Assembly: GCA_019671135.1 (NCBI GenBank)
Contig: JAHRHY010000034.1
Span: forward strand, 33,091 to 97,090
DNA: 64,000 bases
Source of the DNA: Linnemannia hyalina
Taxonomy: Eukaryota > Mortierellomycota > Mortierellomycetes > Mortierellales > Mortierellaceae
Direction of reading: 5' to 3'
Shown here one piece after another: positions 1 to 9,407 of this stretch. The notes under the pieces were generated by a model, which saw only the letters and a program-made list of their open reading frames with translations, made no database searches and was not told the DNA's origin. Position 1 is the stretch's first letter; each line of letters opens with the position of its first letter. The position numbers and the translations under genes were made by a program.

Positions 1-392
1 AATGCCGTCCTCCCCATGGACCTCTCAGCACTCTCTAGGTCATCCAGCATGACATTCCACTCGTTCATCGCGGTCTTGGCCTCAGCGATCTGACGTGTTA
101 GTTCCGCCAACTTTGGTCGCTCCTGGTCGCCCTCCTCTTGGCTCAACCCTTGGATGCGCGCGGCTAACTGCATCTTCTGTCTCGTCAACGTCGCCAGTTG
201 CATCGAATACTCCTTCATCTTTCCTCTGGCTGCATGGGCATCCATAAAGTCAGAGCCAACAGTCTCCTGCATGTCAACATCAACGTCCATGCCTGCTCCC
301 TCATCTCGTCCCGACGTCAAGGTAAGTGCATCTAACGCACCAACAACCTTATTGCCAACGTCCTCGTTCTTCTTTGCCGTATTCGCTGCCAT
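1..392 (-). CDS. Gypsy A gag N-terminus (partial)
   Basis: The reading frame starts with MAANTAKKNEDVGN at 392 and stays open to the window edge, giving about 130 codons. It matches the first 130 residues of the intact 1868-aa polyprotein at 34913. The segment is the acidic and coiled-coil start of gag, including a Met/Gln/Leu-rich helical stretch. Most of gag and all of pol lie outside the window. Confidence 0.85.
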   Translation of the reverse strand, partial: MAANTAKKNEDVGNKVVGALDALTLTSGRDEGAGMDVDVDMQETVGSDFMDAHAARGKMKEYSMQLATLTRQKMQLAARIQGLSQEEGDQERPKLAELTRQIAEAKTAMNEWNVMLDDLESAERSMGRTA

Positions 393-1152
393 TCTCTATG
401 ACCCAATTAAAGGAAAAGAAAACAAACAGACAAGCAGAATAAACAGAAACGAAATGAGCTTTTGAAAACTGATGATCAACCAGACTGCACCCCAGAAAAA
501 ATAATACTGCTACTACTAACGTCAACTTCCAGTACTTTTTTGCTCAGTGATCCACTTGATTCAAAATAAAAATAAAAAACAACACCCAGAAAAAACTAAA
601 AGTTTTCTGATGCAAATGAATTCGGATGAGGGCACACCTAAATGCCAACAAAGACGAATCCCGCGTTTATTTGAACAAGAATGTCCTTGATCAAAACTAA
701 CGGTGAGTTTTCTAATGAATCTCTGCTACCGTGTTATATGAAGACCTCAAATGACCACACAGATGTATGATCGCACTTGAAAGCTCCAACACAAAAAGGT
801 AGAATAGTAACCAAATAATAACAACGAAAGTAACCGCCTGTTACACTTCGTATTAATGATCAGTCTCTGCTGTAACCTTGTCACTAGTGACCAGATACAC
901 GCACGAAATGACCACAAATAAAAGAAAAGTATCCTGTCCTTGTTGGATTATCCTGAAAATAGAGAAAAATCCTGACAGTAAAGGTCCTGTTCTGTAATGA
1001 TCCGTAAATGCTCCCGTTACGTCCTGAATCGCTCCTGTAGATTGATGGAGTGTTCCTCGTAATGGGTTGAATGAATAAATAAATGAGTGGATGGATCCTG
1101 TCAATCGTTCGACGGATTCTGATCCCGATCCGTGTTGTATTTATCAAAAAAA

Positions 1153-1321
1153 TGAAAATTTTTACGCTAGTCACGCACAATCGAATTGATAAGACAAGAG
1201 AGGGATCTTTGTTAACAGCCCAGACACCTCCATTTATGTCGGTGTCTGGTCATATGACTAAATTACTGTCTCTAGCCTAATTACATTAGCTGACACCCCC
1301 GAGACAGGCAAATATGCGACA
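1153..1321 (-). repeat. 5' LTR of gypsy A copy 1 (169 bp)
   Basis: On the minus strand it begins TGTCGCATAT and ends AAAATTTTCA, with the TG...CA ends typical of LTRs. Length and sequence match the LTRs at 33629-33797, 33983-34151 and 40831-40999. Confidence 0.92.
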
Positions 1322-1652
1322 TTCTCAACTGTCGCTTCGTAGGCGGTGTGGTCGACACAACAGGGGCGGTCAGGTCCAGGTCTGGGCCATCTGAAGTTCT
1401 AGACACAATATGGGACGAGTCAAAGGTTGGGGTCTGGTCCAGTGAAGGTGCCAGGGTGGGGGGGGAGTGAGCATCACGAATTGAGTTTGAAATCTGAGTT
1501 TGGCTAGAAGTACTTTCAACTGATAGATCTGGCGACTTTTTTATTTTTTCTTTTGAACTTAACTCTGGTGTGTGAGCACTCCCTTCACCGCTGGGGTAAA
1601 AGGAGGGGGTTTCAGCAACTGGGTCCTGGACTGCACCTAGTTGCTGGGGGCA
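1322..1652 (-). pseudogene. Gypsy E pol N-terminal linker (truncated)
   Basis: After the slippery heptamer the -1 frame reads KCPQQLGAVQDPVAETP and continues as a Ser/Thr/Pro-rich linker of about 100 codons to the LTR of gypsy A. Gypsy C has the matching LVQD block just after its frameshift site. Protease, RT and integrase are lost to the gypsy A insertion. Confidence 0.6.
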
Positions 1653-1658
1653 TTTCCC
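1613..1658 (-). promoter_or_regulatory. -1 ribosomal frameshift signal, gypsy E gag-pol
   Basis: On the minus strand, GGGAAAT (1652-1658) lies in the gag frame as G GGA AAT, the X-XXY-YYZ pattern. A perfect 8-bp stem follows, CAGCAACT (1639-1646) pairing with AGTTGCTG (1613-1620) around an 18-nt loop containing AGTCCAGGAC. The gag stop lies at the base of the hairpin and pol is open in the -1 frame. Gypsy C has the same layout with a different stem sequence. Confidence 0.75.
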
Positions 1659-2467
1659 GACTGGTCTGTTGGGGGGTTGCCCACGTAAGCAATGTTGTTG
1701 ACGGCCTGGGACCTGGGAGGTCGGGGCGTATTGCGGTTTTTCCCACAGTCCCAGGAGTAATGTCCGGCATTGGGTCGGCGGCACTTGAAACAGCCGTTGT
1801 TGTTCTCCAAGTATAGTCTTTCTTCATCGGTGAGGCGGGCAAGGCGCGGGCGGTTTTGTTGCTGTTGCTGGTTGTTGAACTGAGATGCCATAGCGTTGAC
1901 AGCGATAGTGAGGGACTGGACCGAGGACATGAGTGCGCGGGTGGTGGGGTCGACACTGATGTTATCAATCTCCATCGCCATTGGGTCGAAGGCGGGGGCG
2001 GAGGTTGGGGCTGAGTTGGAGGTCGGGGTTTGTGAGCGGATGTTATTCATAGCCTTGGCGAACATACCCTTGGTGGCGCCTCTGGGTCCGAAAGCATAGA
2101 TGGTGTCAAATCCTTCAGCCTTGGAGCACATGTCGAAAAAAGTGTTGTTGGGGTTAGATACCTGATCAGTCTGAAGTAATTGCCTCAGGTCGTCGGGGCA
2201 GCCTTGGAGAAAAACAACTCTGACGGTGGATTCAAGGAAGACGCGGCCGGTGGGATCCTCCGCAAGTAAAATGTTCATGTAGAGGCGGATGCGGGTAAGG
2301 TACTCGGCGAGGTTGGTGGTGAGCTTGGCATTGAGGAGGAGGCCGCGGACGTGTTCAAGGAAGCCGTCAGGCATATATGCCTTCTTGAACAAGGTTGTGA
2401 AGGTGAGGTACTCGCAGGTGTCGTCGATGTTAAGGGATTCCCACCAGAGGAGAGAGGTTTGGTTAAG
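1637..2467 (-). CDS. Gypsy E Gag, 5'-truncated, with CCHC knuckle
   Basis: This open frame of about 277 codons ends in TAG at 1637-1639. Retrotransposon capsid-type sequence is followed by a linker and a knuckle CFKCRRPNAGHYSWDC, which fits Cys-x2-Cys-x(5)-His-x4-Cys with a slightly enlarged loop; gypsy C has CRRCRQPGHYAKEC. The phrase PMAMEIDNI also has a counterpart in gypsy C gag (TPMEIDNI). The natural start is missing because the 494-bp repeat replaces it; codons beyond 2467 belong to that repeat. Gag would coat element RNA in virus-like particles. Pol follows in the -1 frame. Confidence 0.7.
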   Translation of the reverse strand, partial: LNQTSLLWWESLNIDDTCEYLTFTTLFKKAYMPDGFLEHVRGLLLNAKLTTNLAEYLTRIRLYMNILLAEDPTGRVFLESTVRVVFLQGCPDDLRQLLQTDQVSNPNNTFFDMCSKAEGFDTIYAFGPRGATKGMFAKAMNNIRSQTPTSNSAPTSAPAFDPMAMEIDNISVDPTTRALMSSVQSLTIAVNAMASQFNNQQQQQNRPRLARLTDEERLYLENNNGCFKCRRPNAGHYSWDCGKNRNTPRPPRSQAVNNIAYVGNPPTDQSGNAPSN

Positions 2468-2961
2468 CGGCCCCTTCATGTGCAGAGGATATAAAAAGGC
2501 ATATAAAAAATATCCAAAGTCCAAGGAACGGAGTGTTGACTTCCATAACTGGCATATCTCTTCATAGTGGGCAACAGAACACAGAATAAAATAGCAATAG
2601 ACAGCACAAGAATTTTTAAAATGTAATCTCTCCCCTGTATTTCACGACAAAGATACAGTTGGGAATACAAGTGCTTTAGATGATCACATACAAGAACTAC
2701 TCTGTCGAATCTTGCAGTGAGGGTTACAGGTTAATAGTAGATGGACATATTCAAGAGTTTGGTGTGCGAAAAATAAGAAGACTTTGTTGTTTGGAGAATG
2801 TAGTTGTGTTTAGTAGGATAATCGCGCAAGGAATGTTACAGTGGTTGTTTTAAATGGTTGATATCATACATACACTCTCCTCTAATGGACGCGGTGGATA
2901 TCGTCAAGATCTGCAGAGATGTAACAAACACCATATGATAATTTGGACTTGAAAGGCCTCC
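2468..2961 (+). repeat. 494-bp dispersed repeat, copy 1
   Basis: It starts CGGCCCCTTCATG and ends CTTGAAAGGCCTCC; read inward, the two ends form an imperfect inverted repeat of about 14 bp. It is nearly identical to 26417-26910 (inverted) and close to 7471-7964, all 494 bp. Flanks TAAG/TAGG are not a clean duplication. Near one end there is a TATA-like run, TATAAAAAGGCATATAAAA. A possible 40-90 aa ORF starts at 2681 but is broken in this copy. It is either a MITE-like unit or a long terminal direct repeat. Confidence 0.8.
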
Positions 2962-3084
2962 TAGGTGGAAGTGTCGAAGACATGTTACATTTTTAAAAAG
3001 TTCATGCTATATATACAACCACAAATGCCAACTGTTGACAATTGGATAGTTTTTAAAATATCTACTCTTCATCTGTCTCAACAA

Positions 3085-5331
3085 CTACCAAAACTTTACA
3101 TCTGGAGAGTACAATTTAGGCAATTCCTCGATCGTGAACCCCATGGCAATTAACTTCTGCTTTTGTTTGTTGTTGGTAAATTTGTCTCGACTATAGTTAC
3201 TGTCACCGTTTGCAGGTATCTTATACAGCAGTCCAACAATAATGTCCTCTTCGTACCTCTTGAGCAGATGACATCCGTCGAAAAGGTAGTTGGTTGCATA
3301 TTCATGCTTCTTGTCAAACGAACATGTTGTCCATTTAATTTCGTCTTTATCTATGACGATTATACCCGAGGAGCTTTTATCTTTAGGGTACCTTTTCCAC
3401 ATAACATCCTCAGCATCTTTATCATCCTCAGCATCTTTATCATCTTCAGCATCGTTATCACCCTCAGCATCTTTGTCATCCTCAGCATCGTTATCACCCT
3501 CAGCATCTTTGTCATCTTCAGCATCTTTATCACCCACCGCATCTTTGTCATCCTCAGCATCTTTATCGCCCTCAGCATCTTTATCATCCTCACATGTGCT
3601 CTCATCTTTCTGTGGCAAGCTTTGCTTATGCTCATGCGGTTTAAATCCCATAGCAAACAACTTCTCTTTTTCCTTCTGGCTAAGAGAATGACACTCTACA
3701 TTCTCTGCAGCAATATGGTCATCAGTCATCAAGCCGATTACAGTGTCTTTTTTGCGCATCTTGAGAATGTGCATTCCATTTACAAGTACATTCTCGGAAT
3801 ATTCCAAGTACTTGTTAAGTTTTTTCCATATCACCTTGGATTTATCTGTTGGTCCTTCTACTGGTACTTCTTCTTCTACTTCGATCTCCTCGTTGAAAAG
3901 CGTCTTTCTCTCTTCATCAGACAATGGTTGAAGTTTCATCTTGCTAAGCATGGAGCGTTCCAAGATATCCAACTCTGGAACATCACCGACACCGCGCAGA
4001 GCATCAAGCGTAAACAGGCCAACGTATGTATTCTTTCCAGATAGCCTGACAATGTACTTGCCATTCATCGTAAACTTAGTTGCATACTCAAGCATGTCGT
4101 TATTAGGATGAATCATCCATCCTCTGTCCTTCGCACGTGCTATGTCTTTCTCTGATCTAATGTTATGCACCGTTGTGGCCAGTGCAAATGTATGTTCATC
4201 TTTTCCATCCTTAGAAACGTCTACATTAGAAGATGGCTCTGCATTTTTGGGCATCTCTGAATGCCTTTTCTTTCGAGAAGTCTTCTTCTCATCATCCTTA
4301 GATGACTTTTTATGAGATAGTTTTTCATCAGGGTTATCCTTAGAGGTATCATCTCCAGATTCTACATCAGGTCTGTTATTGGACTTGCCATCATCAGAGT
4401 CTTTATCATCAGGGGAATCATCGTCAGAGCCAGCATCATCAGACGTATCACCATCATCTGTATCATCGTCAGAATTCTCATCAGCAGAAGACTCTTCTAT
4501 TTTTTCTACATCAGCAGGAGTTGCCTCTTGGAGTCCCATCTTTTGTAATATACGTACCTCTTTGTCAGATAATTTCGGTACAGGAAGATTTTTCCCCATG
4601 AGCTCAGGTGGACACAATACAATGTAGAGGTCCTTTTCCTTCAGCTTAATAATGTACTTGCCATTTACAGTATAGTTTTTTGCATACAGGAAAGCTGGAT
4701 TAGTTGCATAACGCATCCATATGCCTGTATTAGCGAGTGGTACATTTTTCTTGGACGTTATGTCAACTACCTTTGGACTCAACGGAAAGGAGACGGCAAT
4801 TATATCTTCTTCATCATCATCGGACGGCTCCTCATCCGATGACTCCTGCTTGTTTCTCTTTCGCTTCTTTGGTTCTTCATCCTCGGAAGTCATATCATCA
4901 TCTGAAGGGACAAACTCAGGAGTATGTGTCTTCTTGGTTATCTTGGAAGACTTGGTACGCTTGTTGGCAGGTGCCTTATTGTTACTGCTTTTCATATGAC
5001 CTTTATGCTGCTCTCGATGACGTCCACAGTATGTTTCACCAAGTTTGGCTACACTACCACAATTAGCGCCCTTAATGGTTGTGCCTTGACACTTGCGCGC
5101 AGGATCGTGGACATAACAATGCATGCCTTCATCATCAACTTCCTTCATGCATTTGCGCTTGGACTTGGTGCACTTTGCACCACAAAAGTAGTATCTCTCT
5201 ACTCCCTCATCCTCATCAAGCGCCTTAAAGATCTTATTTGCATCTTTCTTGGTAAACTCCACTCCCTTCTTAGAAGAAAATGTCTCGAAGGCCTTGGTGA
5301 TGAGCTCGATTGTAAGCTGAACGTACTGCAT
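3085..5331 (-). CDS. 748-aa zinc-knuckle, acidic-repeat protein of unknown function
   Basis: I do not recognise a named family. Residues about 47-108 contain two Cys/His units, each with paired Cys, a later Cys and a C-x2-H end (CYVHD and CGRHR), probably zinc binding. Lys/Arg-rich and acidic low-complexity stretches follow. Four units of about 60 residues share an aromatic start, a YA..N..V.GK.I.K core and a hydrophobic VGL-like strand; examples are YAKNYTVNGKYII and YATKFTMNGKYIV. Between units three and four lies an acidic hexapeptide array (EDDKDA/EGDKDA, ten copies). The two-fold Cys/His layout recalls small zinc modules in large DNA viruses and eukaryotes, but that is only a resemblance. 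It lies in tandem downstream of DDE-1 on the same strand, which suggests one mobile unit. Confidence 0.6.
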   Translation of the reverse strand: MQYVQLTIELITKAFETFSSKKGVEFTKKDANKIFKALDEDEGVERYYFCGAKCTKSKRKCMKEVDDEGMHCYVHDPARKCQGTTIKGANCGSVAKLGETYCGRHREQHKGHMKSSNNKAPANKRTKSSKITKKTHTPEFVPSDDDMTSEDEEPKKRKRNKQESSDEEPSDDDEEDIIAVSFPLSPKVVDITSKKNVPLANTGIWMRYATNPAFLYAKNYTVNGKYIIKLKEKDLYIVLCPPELMGKNLPVPKLSDKEVRILQKMGLQEATPADVEKIEESSADENSDDDTDDGDTSDDAGSDDDSPDDKDSDDGKSNNRPDVESGDDTSKDNPDEKLSHKKSSKDDEKKTSRKKRHSEMPKNAEPSSNVDVSKDGKDEHTFALATTVHNIRSEKDIARAKDRGWMIHPNNDMLEYATKFTMNGKYIVRLSGKNTYVGLFTLDALRGVGDVPELDILERSMLSKMKLQPLSDEERKTLFNEEIEVEEEVPVEGPTDKSKVIWKKLNKYLEYSENVLVNGMHILKMRKKDTVIGLMTDDHIAAENVECHSLSQKEKEKLFAMGFKPHEHKQSLPQKDESTCEDDKDAEGDKDAEDDKDAVGDKDAEDDKDAEGDNDAEDDKDAEGDNDAEDDKDAEDDKDAEDVMWKRYPKDKSSSGIIVIDKDEIKWTTCSFDKKHEYATNYLFDGCHLLKRYEEDIIVGLLYKIPANGDSNYSRDKFTNNKQKQKLIAMGFTIEELPKLYSPDVKFW
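3407..3592 (-). repeat. 18-bp coding minisatellite in the 748-aa gene
   Basis: About ten in-frame copies of an 18-bp unit encode the hexapeptides EDDKDA, EGDKDA and variants. Copies partly alternate as 36-bp pairs (DDKDAE then GDNDAE). The unit length is a multiple of three, so copy-number change would preserve the frame. Confidence 0.85.
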
Positions 5332-6051
5332 GTTTTTGGATATGAACGATATAGATTGTACTTGTGATATGGTGGGTGTGAATGACTTTTCAGTTTATGT
5401 GTGGTAGATTGCAGCTGCTTAGTACACTGATATAAAGAATTGCAATAAAAGATGGTTGTATAGGTATGGATGGTTGTATAGATATGGATAATGGTTGGTT
5501 GGTTACTAGATAAGATAAAGATTAAGCAAGAGGGAAGTGGAGTCCTTTATTTATACTAATTCATGGGACACTGCCACACTGGATATTAATAGCGCTTGCT
5601 TATTAACACTGCTTGGCGCTTAGTAACAAAAGAGTTTTAAAAAGGCATCTAAGTGGTTAATAACGTAGTGTTCCTCGTATGACGTAGATCTTGCTTATTA
5701 AGACTGCTTGGCGTTAAAGACGGGGTTTAAAAATGGTTAAGAATGTAGTATTCTTTTATGACATAGGTTTGTACATGTGTTTATGTATTCTTTTATGACG
5801 TAGGTTTGTACATGTGTTTATCCTCTTTGTTAAATAAAAAGGAATGTTGTAGAATAGCATAGAATAGCATCCGATCTACTACAATAATACCATGACTTTT
5901 AATAATAGATACCGGTGCATATTAGCGTCTAGGCAGTTAATACCGTATCTCAACGCTGACTAAATAGGCTATGTATGTCTATTCTTTTAAAAACCTGCAA
6001 TAAGTCTACAAATTACCATTAACATCCATTTGTCGCTTCGTACTACGTACC
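5332..6051. other. 720-bp AT-rich spacer with internal direct repeats
   Basis: There is no convincing gene. The phrase CTTATTA(A)nACTGCTTGGCG occurs at about 5600 and 5695, and a TATTCTTTTATGAC(A/G)TAGG unit is repeated near 5750 and 5785. Near-copies of the TTTTAAAAA motif occur at about 5634 and 5727. The spacer lies upstream of the 748-aa gene and downstream of DDE-1, so promoter elements for the former are expected here. Confidence 0.5.
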
Positions 6052-7308
6052 TCAAAGCGCAATGGAAAGGCCGGGTTGCAGTATTACTGGTGGATCCATT
6101 GGTGTGTCCTCATCAGAGTACTGGTCCTCATCAACATCACCATGAAGATTAATACCAAGAAATTTGTTCTGGAGTTGTGCCATTGTATTTCCATCCTCCA
6201 CTAGCGCACCAACATCAACATATCCCATTGGTTGCTCAACGTCGTTCTCTGTTGTCGGATACTCGAATCCTTCGCGAAGCCAAGCTGTATGAATTGGTTC
6301 TGCAGAAATCTTCAACAAAGCAACCATCTTTTTCATGTTTAAGAGTAACAAAGATAACTTCAACTGCAAATTATATGTTTGTTTCTTATCCACCAACACA
6401 GGAGTACGGTTGTTGTGTTTCTCAAATGTGGAACCAAGGTCTGCAAACAGAGATTCCATCTGCGAGCGGAAACTACCAAAGGTGGTATTGTATAACGCTT
6501 CTTCCTGTGTAAGTTCCTTGTTCTTCTGTTTACGGTATGGATGAGCGAAATTTTGGACTCTAAGAATATCAGACTCATCTATAAGCCTCCTTAAGAACTG
6601 TGGATACCCTCCATCGAGAGCAATGCAATCCATCTCATGCACTCTCTTGTCCAACTTCATCGTTAGCAGCATTGTTCCATCAGCATTGTTCTTGCAAGAT
6701 GCAGATTTGGAGACAAATAAAGCCATGCCATTACAATCCATTGCTACCTGTGTGCGTAATCCTGACTTTTTCAGCTTGTAAGAGTACATATCAGCACTAC
6801 TCTCACCTTTGTATGTTGCTCTTGTATCATGACCATCAAGATGCAATGTAACATGCTTAAATAATGGAGGATTCTTTTCCTTTGCAGACAAAAGGCGTAT
6901 TTTAATTGTGGAGAACATTGTTGCAATACAGTTGGTGATGTACTTGTTGTGCAAAGTATATTCTTTCTTATAAAACACAGAGTGCATTGCATGAAAACTA
7001 CTTTTTGGCATGTGTGGTTCCATTGCTTCCATAGACAGTCCTTTGACAAGATGATAGAGCATTAAAAGACCTTTCTCCACTTCTTTGTATGGACCAGGAT
7101 ACTTAACCTTTGGCCAGATGTCAACAAGAAAGAAGTACACTGGAATAGGACCAAGGCGTCGATTTAGGGTTTCTTTTATTTCTGGCATATACCCAATTTC
7201 CTTGCTTACAGTACGATGATTATTACGTGGTGTAATTGTTGGCCATCCAGCGTTGAGGAAAGTCCAATGGTCATCAAGCAGTTGTTGGAAGTGTTTTGTT
7301 AGATCCAT
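6052..7308 (-). CDS. DDE transposase, PIF/Harbinger-like (DDE_Tnp_4 type), copy 1
   Basis: The ATG at 7308 starts MDLTKHFQQLL and aligns with the start of DDE-2, giving 418 aa; an upstream in-frame ATG at 7398 adds a hydrophobic leader with no counterpart. The catalytic core appears as LHLDGHDTR (first Asp), CIALDGGYP (second Asp) and FRSQMESLF (Glu after Arg), the D-D-E layout of DDE_Tnp_4 enzymes. Such proteins cut and paste element DNA in the nucleus. The frame has no stops, so the enzyme may be active. It is clearly paralogous to DDE-2 (17613-18872) and keeps all three catalytic blocks. Its downstream neighbour is the 748-aa gene. A TTTTTAAAAA motif lies 50 bp upstream of the start. Confidence 0.75.
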   Translation of the reverse strand: MDLTKHFQQLLDDHWTFLNAGWPTITPRNNHRTVSKEIGYMPEIKETLNRRLGPIPVYFFLVDIWPKVKYPGPYKEVEKGLLMLYHLVKGLSMEAMEPHMPKSSFHAMHSVFYKKEYTLHNKYITNCIATMFSTIKIRLLSAKEKNPPLFKHVTLHLDGHDTRATYKGESSADMYSYKLKKSGLRTQVAMDCNGMALFVSKSASCKNNADGTMLLTMKLDKRVHEMDCIALDGGYPQFLRRLIDESDILRVQNFAHPYRKQKNKELTQEEALYNTTFGSFRSQMESLFADLGSTFEKHNNRTPVLVDKKQTYNLQLKLSLLLLNMKKMVALLKISAEPIHTAWLREGFEYPTTENDVEQPMGYVDVGALVEDGNTMAQLQNKFLGINLHGDVDEDQYSDEDTPMDPPVILQPGLSIAL

Positions 7309-7357
7309 AATAATATTTATGTATTGGATTGTCATGACGTTAACCAACAATAACAAT

Positions 7358-7367
7358 TTTTTAAAAA
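7358..7367 (-). promoter_or_regulatory. TTTTTAAAAA motif upstream of DDE-1
   Basis: A palindromic TTTTTAAAAA lies 50 bp upstream of the DDE-1 start. Similar motifs lie 41 bp upstream of the Rep-like gene and 62 bp upstream of DDE-2, suggesting a shared core promoter. Function is inferred from position only. Confidence 0.4.
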
Positions 7368-7470
7368 GGCTTATACTTAACTGTATACACAACAGCATGT
7401 AGGATGGTATCTATCATACAGCAAGCACATAGTTGAGAATACAAATATATTTTTATATTTTATTCGGTAG

Positions 7471-7964
7471 CGGCCCCTTCATGTGCAGAGGATATAAAAA
7501 GGCATATAAAAAATATCCAAAGTCCAAGGAACGGAGCGTTGACTTCCATAACTGGCATATCTCTTCATAGTGGGCAACAGAACACAGAATAAAATAGCAA
7601 TAGACAGCACAAGAATTTTTAAAATGTAATCTCTCCCCTGTATTTCACGACAAAGATACAGTTGAGAATACAAGTGCTTTAGATGATCACATACAAGAAC
7701 TACTCTGTCGAATCTTGCAGTGAGGGTTACAGTTTAATAGTAGATGGACATATTCAAGAGTTTGGTGTGCGAAAAATAAGAAGACTTTGTTGTTTGGAGA
7801 ATAGGTTGGTGTTTAGTAGGATAGTTAAACAAAAAATGTTACAATGGTTGTCTTATATGCTTGGTATCATATATACATTCTCCTCTAATGGACGCGGTGG
7901 ATATCGTCAAGATCTGCAGAGATGTAACAAACACCATATGATAATTTGGACTTGAAAGGCCTCC
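7471..7964 (+). repeat. 494-bp dispersed repeat, copy 2
   Basis: Same orientation and length as copy 1, diverged mainly over 7800-7880. It keeps an uninterrupted 90-codon frame at 7683-7955 (MITYKNYSVES...) that is broken in the other two copies. Flanks GTAG/ATAG allow a 3-bp TAG duplication. It directly abuts the satellite array at 7965 and, with copy 1, brackets the DDE-1/748-aa gene block. Confidence 0.8.
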
Positions 7965-8960
7965 ATAGACGTTTCTTAAAACGTATCACATATTTCGTGA
8001 TGCAAATGGGTATGAACATCGTGGCGTTTCTATCGCATTTTGTGTGATAATAAGGTAGAGAAAATGTGTTGTTAATAGAGTAATCATGTCGTTTAAAATA
8101 GACGTTTCTTAAAACGTATCACATATTTCGTGATGCAAATGGGTATGAACATTGTAACATTTCTATCGCATTTTGTATGATAATAAGGTAGAGAAAATGT
8201 GTTGTTTAAAGAGCAATTATGTCGTTAAAAATAGACGTTTCTTAAAACACATCACATATTTCGTGATGCAAATGGGTATGAACATTGTAACATTTCTATC
8301 GCATTTTGTGTGATAAGAAGACAGAAAAAAGAAGTTGTTAACAGAATAATTATGTCGTTTAAAATAGACGTTTCTTAAAACGTATCACATATTTCGTGAT
8401 GCAAATGGGTATGAACATCGTGGCGTTTCTATCGCATTTTGTGTGATAATAAGGTAGAGAAAATGTGTTGTTAACAGAGTAATTATGTCGTTAAAAATAG
8501 ACGTTTCTTAAAACACATCACATATTTCGTGATGCAAATGGGTATGAACATTGTAACATTTCTATCGCATTTTGTGTGATAAGAAGACAGAAAAAAGAAG
8601 TTGTTAACAGAATAATTATGTCGTTTAAAATAGACGTTTCTTAAAACGTATCACATATTTCGTGATGCAAATGGGTATGAACATTGTAACATTTCTATCG
8701 CATTTTGTATGATAATAAGGTAGAGAAAATGTGTTGTTTAAATAAAAGTTATGTAGACTTAGGAAATGTCTATAAAATATCGTTTGTATACTTTGGTGGG
8801 TGGGAGAAAATTGGTGGTTACAAAAAAGTGGTCGCAAAACCGCCATGATGAAGTACTTTAACATCTGGTTGAGGGGCTTGTTCCCCTATCGTGTTTATCG
8901 TTAATAGTTTTAAAAAATCCAAAAGTGTGTTATATAAAGGAATTTTTGCTAATAGTTTAC
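7965..8960 (+). repeat. Left long inverted end: 133-bp satellite array plus unique arm
   Basis: Six units of a 133-bp repeat start at about 7967, 8100, 8233, 8366, 8499 and 8632. Each has a near-invariant core around ATATTTCGTGATGCAAATGG. From 8740 to 8960 there is a unique arm. Array and arm recur in inverted orientation at 18895-20440, so they are the long terminal inverted repeat of the element between. Confidence 0.9.
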
Positions 8961-9106
8961 GTTTAAATTCTCTTGAAATAGATGGTATATGCATTATATT
9001 TCTATCCAATCTATCATGGAATATGAGATAACTTCTTTTATAGTGCAACAAATCTAAAAGTGTATTGTAGTATAGGCATTCTTCCTAATGGTTTACTAGT
9101 TATGCA

Positions 9107-9352
9107 ATGCCAACACTTAAAGAAATTAAGCAAATAATAGCCATTTATATACATGAGCATCATATGGATCCTACAATGGCAATGTACTTGAGAGCTGTTT
9201 TGCTACGTGGTAAGTCTCTGCAAGAACTTAATGGTATGTCAAAGGAAGAACTGTGGGGATTAGTAGACTTTTTTGCACCAGATTTACAAAAACATATGCA
9301 TACAATTGGTGCATTATCATGGTCAGCATACCAAACATTTGCTTCAGAGTAA
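9107..9352 (+). CDS. 81-aa helical protein, unknown
   Basis: It starts ATGCCAACACTTAAAG and is predicted largely alpha-helical, with phrases KQIIAIYIHEHH and LQELNGMSKEELWGLV. There is no zinc motif, signal peptide or membrane segment. It ends 55 bp before the start of the Rep-like gene on the same strand, and the TTTTTAAAAA motif lies between them. The upstream stretch at about 9045-9100 is a diverged duplicate of the arm at 8917-8960, which suggests a copied promoter. It could be a small DNA-binding or accessory factor; no family recognised. Confidence 0.45.
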   Translation: MPTLKEIKQIIAIYIHEHHMDPTMAMYLRAVLLRGKSLQELNGMSKEELWGLVDFFAPDLQKHMHTIGALSWSAYQTFASE

Positions 9353-9357
9353 AGTGG

Positions 9358-9367
9358 TTTTTAAAAA
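9358..9367 (+). promoter_or_regulatory. TTTTTAAAAA motif upstream of the Rep-like gene
   Basis: The palindrome lies just after the stop of the 81-aa ORF and 41 bp before the ATG at 9408. Comparable spacing is seen for DDE-1 and DDE-2. Confidence 0.4.
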
Positions 9368-9407
9368 GTTTGTAGTACATATCTCTGCAAACAGTAAGCT
9401 TTTCAAC

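Larger units (their letters stand above)
1..1321 (-). mobile_element. Ty3/gypsy family A, copy 1 (5' part, cut by window edge)
   Basis: Antisense copy of the chromovirus that is intact at 33983-40999. It contains the 5' LTR (1153-1321), the leader and the start of gag, and runs off the left edge. It matches 32475-33797 almost base for base. The LTR abuts gypsy E pol sequence at 1322, so this copy interrupted gypsy E. The other insertion border is outside the window, so no target duplication can be checked. Confidence 0.9.
1322..2467 (-). mobile_element. Gypsy family E fragment (gag plus start of pol)
   Basis: Antisense Ty3/gypsy relic distinct from family A. Its 3' side is cut by the gypsy A LTR at 1321 and its 5' side by the 494-bp repeat at 2468. 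Gene order (gag, CCHC knuckle, -1 frameshift, pol linker) parallels gypsy C at 20508-26064. No LTR of its own is visible. Confidence 0.75.

Noticed and set aside
154..465. 103-codon ORF on the plus strand
   Set aside because: Antisense shadow of gypsy A gag; it recurs antisense in every A copy.
884..1180. 83-98 codon ORFs in the gypsy A leader
   Set aside because: Conserved only because the copies are nearly identical; overlapping frames and no recognisable domain.
3163..4044. 293-codon plus-strand ORF rich in Ile/Phe/Ser
   Set aside because: Antisense of the acidic minisatellite gene; composition is just the complement of Asp/Glu/Lys codons.
7965..8745. Satellite array considered as a CRISPR array
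   Set aside because: The whole 133-bp unit is repeated; there are no unique spacers and the context is eukaryotic.
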